From G026625185 sp963727835 (lineage in GTDB: Bacteria; Desulfobacterota; WTBG01; JAGOGO01), in NCBI GenBank assembly GCA_963727835.1, contig CAVSIB010000030.1, positions 1-64,000 of the forward strand: DNA of 64,000 bases, given 5' to 3'. Positions within the stretch are counted from its first letter, which is position 1. Every line of letters begins with the position of its first letter. The translations under genes were made by a program, and so were the position numbers. Positions 1 through 8,692 of this stretch are shown here, piece after piece. Below the pieces are notes generated by a model that had not been told where the DNA came from, did no database searches, and worked only from the letters and a program-made list of their open reading frames with translations.

Positions 1-1095
1 GAGAAGCTTAAGTTTTTCCCTGATATCATCCACTGTAATGACTGGCAAAGTGGTTTAATTCCTTGTTACCTGAAAACCGTGTTCAAGAAAGATCCTCGGT
101 TTGCAAAAACCGCCTCGATTTTTTCTATTCATAATGTGGCCTATCAAGGACTCTTCCCCAAGAATGCTTTTGACTTGAGCGGCCTTCCGCAAGAACTTTT
201 TTCCATTGCCGGAGTGGAGTATTGGGGAAAGATTAGTTTTATGAAAGCAGGAATAGTATTTGCGGATATTATTAATACGGTAAGCGAAACATACAGCCAA
301 GAAATCCAGACCGAAGAATTCGGTTACGGGGTAGAGGGGATGCTGAGGGCGCGTAAAAAAGACCTTTATGGAGTGTTAAATGGTGCTGATTATGAAGAAT
401 GGAATCCAGCAACCGATAAGTTTATCGCTTCCACTTATTCCTCTGAGGACCTTGCGGGTAAACTGAAATGCAAGCAGGATTTATTAAAGACCTTCAATTT
501 GCCCGAAGAGCTCATCTCCCTTCCTTTACTCGGGGTTATCTCCCGCCTGGCCGATCAGAAAGGCTTCGATCTTTTGGCGCAGATTATGGATGAACTGGTG
601 AAAATGGACCTCGGTTTTGTGCTTTTAGGAACTGGTGATGAAAAATATAATGAACTTTTTACCCTGATCGGGAAAAAATATCCTAAAAAAACCGGAATCA
701 AAATCGCTTATGATAATACCTTGGCCCACAAGATCGAAGCGGGGTGCGATATGTTCTTAATGCCCTCACGCTATGAACCCTGCGGCCTTAACCAGATTTA
801 TAGTTTGAAATATGGCACGATCCCCATTGTAAGGGCTACTGGTGGGCTCGATGATACCATCCAGGAATTTAATCCGGCATCGGGGAAAGGAACCGGATTT
901 AAATTTAAACAATATGATGCCAACAAGCTGCTAAAGACAATCAAGAACGCTTTAACTCTTTATCATGACAAGGGGAAGTGGAAAAAACTCACCCAGAACG
1001 CCATGGAGGCTGATTTTTCTTGGAAAATATCTGCGAAAAAATATGTGGAACTTTACCAAAAAGCATTGACAAAAACAGAAACACTACGCAAGTAG
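1..1095 (+). CDS. glgA: glycogen synthase, 3' part (5' end outside window)
   Basis: Transfers glucose from ADP- or UDP-glucose to a growing alpha-1,4-glucan in the cytoplasm. The reading frame is open from base 1, so the N-terminal part is missing; 364 residues remain. Visible GT5 hallmarks are HCNDWQ at about residue 11, the start of the C-terminal Rossmann domain SRLADQKGF at about 181, LGTGDEKY, and the SRYEPCGL block with the catalytic-region Glu near residue 259, followed by GTIPIVRATGGL. The family is usually about 480 residues, so roughly a quarter is lost upstream. It ends in TAG just before a convergent small gene. Family assignment is firm; nucleotide-sugar preference cannot be read from the sequence. 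Confidence 0.93.
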   Translation, partial: EKLKFFPDIIHCNDWQSGLIPCYLKTVFKKDPRFAKTASIFSIHNVAYQGLFPKNAFDLSGLPQELFSIAGVEYWGKISFMKAGIVFADIINTVSETYSQEIQTEEFGYGVEGMLRARKKDLYGVLNGADYEEWNPATDKFIASTYSSEDLAGKLKCKQDLLKTFNLPEELISLPLLGVISRLADQKGFDLLAQIMDELVKMDLGFVLLGTGDEKYNELFTLIGKKYPKKTGIKIAYDNTLAHKIEAGCDMFLMPSRYEPCGLNQIYSLKYGTIPIVRATGGLDDTIQEFNPASGKGTGFKFKQYDANKLLKTIKNALTLYHDKGKWKKLTQNAMEADFSWKISAKKYVELYQKALTKTETLRK

Positions 1096-1100
1096 TTTCT

Positions 1101-1322
1101 TTATTCTTTTGTAAGTTTTTTGAGAATCTCCCGGGTTTTTAATAATTTTTCGTTAGTTTTTTGAATCACATCGCTTGCTTCCTTAAGGGCATGGGATACT
1201 TCGGTGAACCCTTCTGTTTTTGCCTGGAGGGCCCATTTGTCATATTCAGCCGCATGTTCTCGATTATGATCCAACCAGTGGGTTAGAAGTACATTGAGCT
1301 TTTTTATGGTCTCATTCTCCAT
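1101..1322 (-). CDS. small helical protein of unknown function
   Basis: A 73-residue, highly charged, all-helical-looking protein with no Cys and no membrane segment. It starts LLTHWLDHNREHAAEYDKWA, and His/Glu-rich helices follow one another, which suggests a small helical bundle or coiled coil. I do not recognise a named family, although short proteins of this look occur in anaerobes. The start is well supported: an AAGGAGGG ribosome site lies about 8 bases upstream of the ATG on the minus strand. It is convergent with glgA, with only 5 bases between the stops. Function unknown. Confidence 0.6.
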   Translation of the reverse strand: MENETIKKLNVLLTHWLDHNREHAAEYDKWALQAKTEGFTEVSHALKEASDVIQKTNEKLLKTREILKKLTKE

Positions 1323-1459
1323 AATGATTCCCTCCTTTTGATGATCAACACAATTATTTTCCTATATCAGAAAATCTCTTAAAACAAAAATATTAACACA
1401 TCCTTTTCCTTACACCCGTGCAGGGGATTACTCGATATGGGAAAAAGGAGACTGGTGCT

Positions 1460-2656
1460 CTAAAGTATGATAAACGGAAGGCGGAATTCTTTAAAAACTA
1501 TTCCCGGGTAATTCTTTTTCGGGATGTTTTCGTTAGAGTAAATCTTTGTTATGAGGTTTGTTTTTTTGAAATCGAGTCTTTTATGGCGGTACGGTGCACG
1601 GTGATAAAATCCGGAAACGGAGTCTTTTCGTCCTTCCTTTTCAGTTTGGCCGCACCGGTCGGACAGTGCAGAAGGCAGACACCGCACCCGATGCACACTG
1701 CTCTCATCCACTACCGGCTTATCGTCCACCATGGTGATGATTTCCATGGGGCAGTCCTCAGCACAGCGCCCGCACCCGATGCACTCTTCTTCGTCCGTAG
1801 TCCTCAAGTAGTACGTCGCCATGATATAGTCCCGGGGGACCAAGCGTTTCTTGATCGGGCTGACGTTCCAACAACAGCAGGAGCAACAGTTGCAGTTATG
1901 TTGGATTTCATCCTGGCAATTATCCACAAAATGGATCAAACCTTCTTCCTCGGATTTGCGGATGATCTCCAGGGCTTCGGCTTGAGAGATTTCCCGGCCC
2001 AGCCCTCTGTCCAAAACAAAGTCGGCCATCTTGTTAAACTTGATACATGCCTCCAGAGTGTGGGTACACTTGCTGTCGCCAAGGAAACGTGCCCTTACCC
2101 GGCAAGGACAATGCACCACCGCAATTCGCTTCGCCTTCTTCACCACCTCGGTCATCATGTCGTAAGGCAGCACCGCCTGGAGAGCATGGTCAACCGCTTT
2201 ATTGACCGGCACATAGCGATAGAGCCGGGTGTGCTCTGTTCCGCTCACGCTGTCTCTGCCTTTCGCCAGGTACTTGAGTAAGGGACGGGAGATTTCCCTG
2301 ACCTCATCAGTGATTTCTCCTTTCCAGAAAAACAACTGGGGAATTCCAAAGCCAATCTGGATGAAGGAGTAGCCGGGTGTGCCGGAAGCGGTGATGTCCT
2401 TGTAAAGGAATCCTTTCTGCGCAAGCTTTTCCAGGATCGGGGCCACGTGCTCCGCCGACTTGTGAGCCCGCCGAGCGATCGCATCCACCTCTTCGACTTC
2501 CATGGGGGGCAGCCGAGTGGGCAGGCCGAGGGCGACCTCGGCTTCTTCCGGGGTGATTGTTTTTCTGAGCACTTCCAGGAATTCATCAATCTGAGGATAG
2601 CCAATTCCCACCTCTCCCAGGTGCTTCATCAGGGTGCGGTAAATATCTTCTCCCAT
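1460..2656 (-). pseudogene. ferredoxin-domain (2x 4Fe-4S) redox protein with a C-terminal frameshift
   Basis: The N-terminal 270 residues look like a winged-helix/adaptor region followed by Cys-rich motifs (HCPCRVRA at about 180, HNCNCCSCCC at about 255). Then comes a ferredoxin cluster CIGCGRCAEDCP near 294. After VVDESS the frame breaks. A second cluster, CIGCGVCLLHCP, is readable in another frame if one extra base near 1694-1700 is removed. The corrected protein would end with a TAA at about 1549, while the uncorrected frame continues to 1460 with meaningless sequence. The start ATG is 4 bases past the stop of the upstream Gly-Gly protein, so the two are co-transcribed. It is either a recent pseudogene or an indel error; the product is probably an electron-transfer partner of unknown specificity. 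Confidence 0.75.
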
Positions 2657-2659
2657 GCA

Positions 2660-3013
2660 TTATCCTCCGGCGGCAAACTTAATCATTGAGGTAACCAGAA
2701 CCCGGTCTCCGTGTTGAAGGGGAATTTCCAAGCTATGATCTTCTTTAATAGGCCGGTTATTCAGCCAGACCATATACTCTTGTTTCACTGATCCGTCTTC
2801 CTGAACTAAAACATTAAAAAGAGGATTCCCATCCAGAGTGGTAACCTGCTTGAGAAATTGCGCGAGAGTTTCTCCGTTAAATATTAAGGTTTTCTGGCTC
2901 CATCCCAACATTTCTCGGGCGGTCATCATAGCAGTAACATTGATTTCTTTCGCCTCACCCGTTGAGATTTTCTGTTCATCAACAAGTAAGGCAACATTCC
3001 TTTTAGTGTCCAT
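2660..3013 (-). CDS. MoaD/ThiS-like beta-grasp protein ending in Gly-Gly
   Basis: A 117-residue protein whose last residues are KFAAGG, the free Gly-Gly tail that ubiquitin-like sulfur carriers need for adenylation and thiocarboxylate formation. The C-terminal half (PLQHGDRVLVTSMIKF) has the beta-grasp ending pattern DGD-x-V of MoaD/ThiS proteins. The N-terminal half (about 40 residues) is longer than in plain MoaD (about 80 residues). It is the first gene of a two-gene leftward unit with the ferredoxin protein (4 bases apart). Such pairs are known next to tungsten aldehyde oxidoreductases, and a decayed one lies at 52-53 kb. A sulfur-carrier role is inferred from fold and tail. Confidence 0.6.
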   Translation of the reverse strand: MDTKRNVALLVDEQKISTGEAKEINVTAMMTAREMLGWSQKTLIFNGETLAQFLKQVTTLDGNPLFNVLVQEDGSVKQEYMVWLNNRPIKEDHSLEIPLQHGDRVLVTSMIKFAAGG

Positions 3014-3151
3014 AAAGCATTTCGCCTCTACCTTTTGAAAACCATTTATTGATGAATGGTTCCTTCCAAATGAATTATCTTAATTAAATTACTTTAATTT
3101 ACTATACTAAATTTTTACCAAAAGGTCAAAACTCAAAAATGTTCTTTCACC

Positions 3152-3554
3152 TTACTTTTCACCCAATGCTTGTTTAATTTTTTCAAGCAACTTTTCAGTG
3201 TTAAAAGGTTTTTCAATATAACCTTCTGAGGCTGGAATATTTCTATCATAGATGAATTTTTTAAAATCTGCAAACTGGTGAACTTCTGAAGCGATACCAG
3301 TTACCATTATGACCGGAATACCCTTTCATTAACCCTTCATCTTTTTTAAGTTCTCGGCACAATTTTATCCCTGTCTTTTCTGGCAGTAAAAGGTCAAGAC
3401 TGATTATGTCAGGTTTCTCTTCCTTAGCTTGTGCTATACCTTCAATTCCATCTTAAGCAGGAACATAAAGCTACCCGTTATTTTTCAGGATACTGGTAAT
3501 GTTGGTCAATACGTCAGGGTCATTATCTATTACTAAAACCTTTTTCTTTACCAT
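3152..3554 (-). pseudogene. decayed CheY-like response regulator receiver domain
   Basis: Read leftward from the ATG at 3554 the sequence gives VKKKVLVIDNDPDVLTNITS, the acidic-pocket start of a receiver domain. It then shows in-frame TAG and TAA codons, the phosphoacceptor region DIISLDLLLPEKTG, a one-base frameshift near 3325, and then the end of the domain (GIPVIMVTGIASEVHQF and GYIEKPFNTEKLLEKI). All canonical receiver landmarks (DD-like pair, D, T, K) can be found, but across two frames and two stops, so it cannot be expressed as one protein. It opens the decayed cluster that runs to about 6.1 kb. Confidence 0.8.
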
Positions 3555-4161
3555 TGTTGCACTCTTTGAAAAAATTTAAAATCGGTTTTTTTCTTTTCAC
3601 CTAAACCCCTACCAAAAAAATCTCCTTGATGTCAATGGGGAGAAAAGTAATCCACGAAATTGGTAAAGGCATATTGGTTGCATACTATGTCTAAAGTGTT
3701 GCATTTGGTTGGAATATAAAGATAAAGTGTTGCATATTTTAGATGATTTAATCATTGGTTTTTTAGTTCCTCAATTAAAAAATATTTAACTATTAAAATT
3801 AAAAAAAATCAGAATAGGGTGTACGGTACATAATGATTCCTTAAGGCAACAGTACAATTATCGTCCAACGTTTTGATGTAAAAAAATATTCTTTTTTCGA
3901 TTAAAAATATAATTGTTTAAGCTAATTATAAAAAATGATCAATAGGTGATAGATTTTTTAAAAGTGATACCCGCCCCTGAAGCGGGTTTGTTTTTTTAGA
4001 GACAACATATTGAAAGTTAACTATTAATCAAGACTGAACGAAAAGAAAATGCGTTCAGTGTCATGTCATTGTTTTTGCCAATTAACGAAGAACAATTAAA
4101 TAGCACTCGCCGGAGCTCTTATACAGAGTCGTTAATTAAAAATATGTCGTTGGGAGGAAGC
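3555..4161. other. AT-rich gene-free stretch
   Basis: No convincing coding frame. It holds two copies of AAAGTGTTGCAT (about 3693-3704 and 3724-3735), long A/T runs, and a rho-independent terminator at 3969-3999. It separates the leftward receiver remnant from the rightward remnants and probably contained their promoters. Confidence 0.5.
3969..3999 (+). terminator. rho-independent terminator
   Basis: Stem ACCCGC / GCGGGT with a short CCCTGAA-type loop, followed by TTTGTTTTTTT. No intact gene precedes it on this strand, so it may be left over from a lost gene. Confidence 0.6.
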
Positions 4162-4863
4162 ATGAGTGAATTCTTAAAAATTTTAAAGAATGAGGTGCAG
4201 CTTATAGCCTTAGCATTTATGGGCACCGTTTACTTTCTCCGGCTGCTCTGGACATTTCGATTTAAAGCACCACAAGATTTTAGTTATGGGGTAGGTAGCA
4301 GTAAGGTTGGGGTTGCCTATTCGATGGTGAATGTCGCCATGCCCTAGGCAATGGAAAGCGTACGAAGAAACTGGAGCTTTTATCTCCAGTTTGTAATTTT
4401 CCTCCTTGTGGTAGCGGCGGCAATCAGTAAAACATTTCTTATCCCCTACTGGCCTCAGCCTTTCGAAATCAAATGGGTGGTATGGGTTTTTCAGATCTCG
4501 TTAGCTGCGGCATGCTTCATAGGGATACTGAAACTTATTCGGCGCATCTCCAAACCTGCGCTGAGGCTTGTCCGCAACACCCGATGACTACTTTTCTCTG
4601 GTTCTGATGACCGCCTTTTTTGCCTCCGGCCTGTTTGCTGTGCACAACAAGAATACAGCCAGCGAGTGGCCGCTGATAGTATTCTTCGCCATGACTACAT
4701 TCTTCCTGCTTTACGTGCCCTTCTCGAAAATTTCCCGCTACGTTTATATCCTTTTACCCGTTATCTCTTAGGCAAACTCATGGGACACCGCGGCGTACTC
4801 CCACGCAAACGAGGAGGAGAAAAACCAGCGGGGTTAGATAATGAGAAGTCATTAACCAACTAA
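4162..4863 (+). pseudogene. decayed NarI-like membrane cytochrome b subunit (TmcC-like)
   Basis: From an ATG with GGGAGG 4 bases upstream, the frame reads a membrane protein start (LIALAFMGTVYFLRLLWTFR). It hits TAG at 4345 where Trp is expected (VAMP*AMESVRRNW), so a single TGG to TAG change would explain it. It continues through two hydrophobic helices, shifts frame near 4572 into TPDDYFSLVLMTAFFASG, and shifts again near 4745 into LYPFTRYLLGKLMGHRGVLP. Several transmembrane segments with conserved His-containing loops fit the cytochrome b-type gamma subunits found in NarI, DsrM, HmcE and TmcC. With one nonsense change and two frameshifts, it is a pseudogene. The exact family member is inferred from the neighbouring HdrD-like remnant. 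Confidence 0.75.
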
Positions 4864-4877
4864 AAAGGAGAACAACA

Positions 4878-5382
4878 TTGAACGAAAAAAGCATTATTAA
4901 CATAGAGGATGTTCTGAGTTTACGTTTAAATCCCAAGGAGCAGAAAAAGGCGGTAGAGGAAAAGGTTCCTTGCGTGGCCGACGGGCGCCTCAAAGTGTAT
5001 GATCCCAAGAGCAATAATGTGAAAAAGTTTCTGAAACTCTTACAAAGCAGACTCAACCGAAGAACCACGTTGGATACTGCAACGGGTGTGTAAGAATTTT
5101 CGCGAATTGTATCCTAACCGGGCGGGTAATTTTTGCTGTACCGGTGGTGGCGGTGCGCTTTCTATGGTAGAGTACAAACACCTCCGGATGGAAGTGGCCA
5201 AGATCAAAGCTCAGCAGTTAATGGATACGGGGGCAAAACAGGTCTGTACTGTTTGCCACAACTGTCTTGACAGCCTGGGGGATTTGGTCAGGCACTATAA
5301 ACTTGACAGGCAGGTTGTCCAGATATTAGAATTGGTAGCAAACGCATTGGCGTTGCCCAAAAAAAGAGAAAAAGCAACATAA
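4878..5382 (+). pseudogene. decayed HdrD-like Fe-S protein with a large internal deletion (TmcB/DsrK-like)
   Basis: The N-terminal piece (TTG start at 4878, after AAGGAG) encodes about 70 charged residues and stops. Immediately after, in another frame from about 5086, comes the C-terminal cysteine-rich CCG-type domain NFCCTGGGGALSMVEY followed by CTVCHNCLDSLGDL. This domain binds a noncubane 4Fe-4S cluster in heterodisulfide reductase HdrD and in the DsrK/HmcF/TmcB subunits of membrane redox complexes. A normal protein would be about 400-550 residues, with two ferredoxin clusters and a first CCG domain in the middle; these are gone. Deletion plus frameshift make it non-functional. It sits directly downstream of the membrane subunit remnant, the usual operon partner. 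Confidence 0.75.
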
Positions 5383-5401
5383 GCCAAAAAGAGTGAAAAA
5401 T

Positions 5402-5870
5402 ATGAATGTCATCGGGCTTTGTTCACATTATTCATACCAGGTTGACTGGGCATTCCATTACGCCTTGACCTAGGCCAGAATGCATGATATTCAGCCCAAT
5501 ATCTTTCACTGAATGGATTCTCCTTTTCGTTTTCGTCGAGATTTTGCTTATGCTGACGATAAAAAAAATTGGTGAGAGTTACTGATGAACTAATTGCTAA
5601 AGAAATCTGGAGTTACGCGAATATTATGCTTTTTGGGCTGAGGGTTTTGTTACAGTTGGTTTCTGGCTTTGCGAAAGCAATGAGGAATCTGAGCCTCACC
5701 CCTGTCTCCACCGCAAAGAATATGATGTCTTAGTGGTGGGCTATGCTGAACACGGTACAGACTTCGGGGGAGAACAAATTGAAAAATTCGTTTCAAAGTC
5801 TAGAACACCCGTCATTATGGTGGGTCCTGATAAACCAAACTCTTATCACCTTAATCAACAAGTAGCTTGA
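5402..5870 (+). pseudogene. decayed universal stress protein (UspA-like)
   Basis: An ATG at 5402 opens NVIGLCSHYSYQVDWAFHYA, then TAG and several TGA codons break the frame. The family signature reappears in another frame: KEYDVLVVGYAEHGTDFGG and SRTPVIMVGPDKPN before the TGA at 5870. The order, an N-terminal strand with the nucleotide-binding region and a C-terminal GxxxxxxG-then-strand, is that of a Usp domain of about 150 residues. Usp and receiver genes flank tmc genes in Desulfovibrio vulgaris as I remember it, which supports a common origin for this decayed block. Confidence 0.7.
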
Positions 5871-6352
5871 AATAGTTGATCAGTTGAGAACCAAGGAAGG
5901 AGACTGAACCCTTATAGAGGTCTAAACGGCGACTGCCGATCAGTCCGAACGTGCATCTTTGGAAAAGGCGATTATTTAGTTTGCATCCGACCTTGAGGCA
6001 AAAAATCACCATATTCGTTTTGCCACTCCCCGAACTCTCGGCGAGTTTAGGAGAGAACAATGCTCATGCTTATAACGCTCACATCGAAACTCTGAAGGAT
6101 GCCGTTTGGTTTGCGAGGTTCGCGGCTTTACAGTTTTAAAAGAAGCTTAAACTGGATACTACCGCAATGTAAGATAAGTATTGTAATCAACCTAAGTTGT
6201 TCATTTTTTCATTCCTCCTGATTTTATAGAAAATTTTTTTACCGTCTTTTTACCAAACTGATTTTTTTATTTTTTGGGTTTAATGTAAAAAATTTGTTTT
6301 TAGAACTAAGCGGAATTTTTTGGACAAAATTACTTTGTGGGGTTGTCTTTTA
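5871..6352. other. gene-free stretch with unreadable coding remnant
   Basis: Between 5871 and 6139 short protein-like stretches (for example SERASLEKAI and HHIRFATPRTLGEFRREQ on the plus strand) are interrupted by stops, so this is probably the last member of the decayed cluster, unidentified. From 6140 to 6352 the DNA is AT-rich and probably carries the promoter of the MFS gene. Confidence 0.4.
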
Positions 6353-7768
6353 ATGAGTGAAATTTTACTTTCTGATTTCAATTCACCAGCGCGAGAAACA
6401 ACAAAAAAGTATGCCCTCCTCATTGCAACGTTGGCTTCTTTTCTCACCCCCTTTATGGGTTCTTCCGTAAATATTGCCCTTCCCGCTATCGGGAAGGAAT
6501 TTTCAATGAACTCAGTTTTATTAAGCTGGATTAGCACTGCTTATCTTTTAGCAGTGGCAACACTCCTAGTGCCTTTTGGGAGGATTGCGGACATTTATGG
6601 AAGAAAGAAGATTTTCACCGTGGGCATGCTGATTTTTTTAGTTTCCTCTTGTTTAACCGCATCGTCAACATCTGCCCAGGAGCTTATTGCCTTTAGGATT
6701 TTGCACGGAATCGGAAGTGCCATGCTCTTTAGTACCAGCGTAGCCATCCTCACCTCAGTTTACCCCTCCGAGGAACGGGGGCGGGTTTTGGGAATAAATG
6801 TTGCTTCCGTTTATTTTGGACTTTCCGTTGGCCCCTTTTTCGGAGGGTTGCTCACGGAATATTTCGGTTGGAGAAGTATCTTCCTTGCCGTAATACCCCT
6901 AGTCATAGTAATAATTTACCTGATCTTCACCAAACTGAAAGGTGATTGGGCGGAAGCCAAAGGAGAGAAGTTTGATTTTGTCGGCGCACTTATCTATTGT
7001 TTTTCTATTGTCTCGATTATGTATGGGTTTTCCCTTTTGCCTTCGGTCCTGGGTCTCGAGGTGATATTAGGGGGAATTATTGGCATTGTGGCCTTCTTGA
7101 AATGGGAGATTAGGGTTGATTATCCAGTATTAGCGATTGGTATGTTAAGAAAAAATACTGTCCTTACATTTTCAAGTTTAGCCGCTTTTATCAATTATAG
7201 TGCAACTTTTGCCACGGGTTTTATTTTAAGCCTTTACCTGCAGTATATAAAAGGTTTAAATCCTCATTATGCTGGCTTCGTTTTAATCTCCCAGCCTGTG
7301 GTGATGGCTTTGTTTTCTCCTTTTGCTGGCCGGCTCTCCGATCGGTTTGAGCCACGTATCATTGCCTCCAGCGGAATGGGATTGATCACGGCAGGCCTTT
7401 TTCTTTTTATTCTTTTGGGTGACAAAACAACTTTAGGTTTTATCATCATTACGTTAATTTTGAGTGGTTTAGGCTTTGCTTTTTTTTCCTCTCCCAATAC
7501 CAATGCGGTGATGGGTTCGGTGGAAAAAAGTTTTTTCGGAGTAGCTTCAGGACTACTCGCAACCATGCGTTCAACCGGAATGATGTTCAGCATGGGAATC
7601 ACCATGGTGATCTTTGCGCTTCACATTGGGCGGGTCGAAATCACTCCTCAATGTTATCCCCAGTTTTTAAAAAGCGTAAAAGTGATTTTTACGATCTTTA
7701 CAGTTCTTTCTTTTGGAGGAATATTTGCTTCCCTGGCCAGAGGAAGGAGGGGGGGGGGAAGACATTGA
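6353..7768 (+). CDS. MFS drug-efflux-type transporter (DHA2-like)
   Basis: A 471-residue inner-membrane transporter that probably exports drugs or other small molecules by proton antiport. The MFS motif A is clear between helices 2 and 3 (GRIADIYGRKKIF), followed by RILHGIGSAM and, in helix 5, the antiporter-type GPFFGGLL. Length and helix count fit the DHA2 branch. I start it at the ATG 6353 (MSEILLSDF), because an earlier TTG at 6320 would add 11 uncharacteristic residues. The C-terminus passes through a run of nine G residues (about 7750-7758), a frameshift-prone tract, so the last few residues (RRGGGRH) are uncertain. Substrate not predictable. Confidence 0.85.
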   Translation: MSEILLSDFNSPARETTKKYALLIATLASFLTPFMGSSVNIALPAIGKEFSMNSVLLSWISTAYLLAVATLLVPFGRIADIYGRKKIFTVGMLIFLVSSCLTASSTSAQELIAFRILHGIGSAMLFSTSVAILTSVYPSEERGRVLGINVASVYFGLSVGPFFGGLLTEYFGWRSIFLAVIPLVIVIIYLIFTKLKGDWAEAKGEKFDFVGALIYCFSIVSIMYGFSLLPSVLGLEVILGGIIGIVAFLKWEIRVDYPVLAIGMLRKNTVLTFSSLAAFINYSATFATGFILSLYLQYIKGLNPHYAGFVLISQPVVMALFSPFAGRLSDRFEPRIIASSGMGLITAGLFLFILLGDKTTLGFIIITLILSGLGFAFFSSPNTNAVMGSVEKSFFGVASGLLATMRSTGMMFSMGITMVIFALHIGRVEITPQCYPQFLKSVKVIFTIFTVLSFGGIFASLARGRRGGGRH

Positions 7769-8057
7769 AAGGCATTAAATAAGAGCCTATTTTCAAAGAA
7801 CAAAAGAATTTATTGGTTCAGTTTCCTACGCCATCCCAAACTAGGGCGAGGAGACCTATTACCGCATTGTTTATTTTAGAACAGAGAAACTCAGGAATTC
7901 CGACAAATGCTTTGCAAAGGCCACGATTATTCGCCAGATCGTTGCATATTCTTTCGCGCGGTGAGCGCGAAGCAGTCACTTCCAATCATATTACAAGATA
8001 ACTCAAATCTTCCTTTGAGGCTAAAATTTCCCCGGCCGTTCATCAACAGAAGTGTGT
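7769..8057. other. intergenic, no gene seen
   Basis: No frame with family resemblance. A short perfect hairpin TTCGCGC / GCGCGAA with a five-base loop lies at about 7952-7971; its role is unclear. Confidence 0.4.
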
Positions 8058-8417
8058 TTAAGGCAGTTCGGTCTTGGTCACTGCTTCAGCCTTAACGCGG
8101 TCAAGGAGTTCGGAAAGCACGGGCTTGACATTTTCCCGAATATCTCCAGCCACCACAATAAAAAGCAGGTCATCTCCTGGGTGCAACCTTCCCGCACGGC
8201 ACTCAATAAGAATTTTATAAATCCCGGGCTTTTGTGAATACTCCTTGCGTAAAGTCTCAACTCTATGCGCATCCACCGCGACATCAATGTAAGTAACGGT
8301 CTTATGGTCTTGGCGTGACCAGCCGCGGACCACCCCATTATGAACCAAAACCATACCAACATTTTTTGAAAACCCCGGCTCTTTTTTCATCTCCGCAATG
8401 ACCTTGCTAATATCCAT
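8058..8417 (-). CDS. moaE: MoaE-like molybdopterin synthase catalytic subunit
   Basis: A 119-residue protein with the fold pattern of the large subunit of molybdopterin synthase, which moves sulfur from MoaD thiocarboxylate onto precursor Z. Seen: an opening GMVLVHNGVVRGWSR corresponding to the MoaE start (GA-x-V-x-F-x-GTVR), a central strand region KILIECRAGRLHPGDDLLFI corresponding to the HRVG-LxxGE segment, and a conserved end region AGDIRENVKPVLSELLDRVK. The family is usually about 140-150 residues; this short form is typical of delta-proteobacteria as I remember them. The ATG has AAGG nearby. It stands alone here; the MoaD partner lies at 45 kb. Confidence 0.7.
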   Translation of the reverse strand: MDISKVIAEMKKEPGFSKNVGMVLVHNGVVRGWSRQDHKTVTYIDVAVDAHRVETLRKEYSQKPGIYKILIECRAGRLHPGDDLLFIVVAGDIRENVKPVLSELLDRVKAEAVTKTELP

Positions 8418-8692
8418 GGATGCCTTCGGTGCTGAGAATTCAACTTATCTAGGAGCGGAGGCTATCCCCGCCCACGGGCGAACATAAACTTGCTTCTTCA
8501 TTTCTATTGATTTTTTCCATCATCCAAAATGGTTCTACCGTAACTTCTTGGGGCTGTCAAAAGCTTCTGATTGTGCCGATAACTTTTCCTTGCCATATTT
8601 TGCCATTTTGCTAAACTAAAAAATATTTGCTCTGATAAATTACTCATTTCAACCATGAGACCCTTTTCATTTTCTTCAACCGTAAGAACAAA

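Noticed and set aside
1418..2281. Rightward ORF over the ferredoxin gene
   Set aside because: Antisense shadow; the leftward frame has clear Fe-S motifs.
3690..3736. Twin AAAGTGTTGCAT as a sigma-54 promoter
   Set aside because: The upstream GG of the -24 element is missing in both copies.
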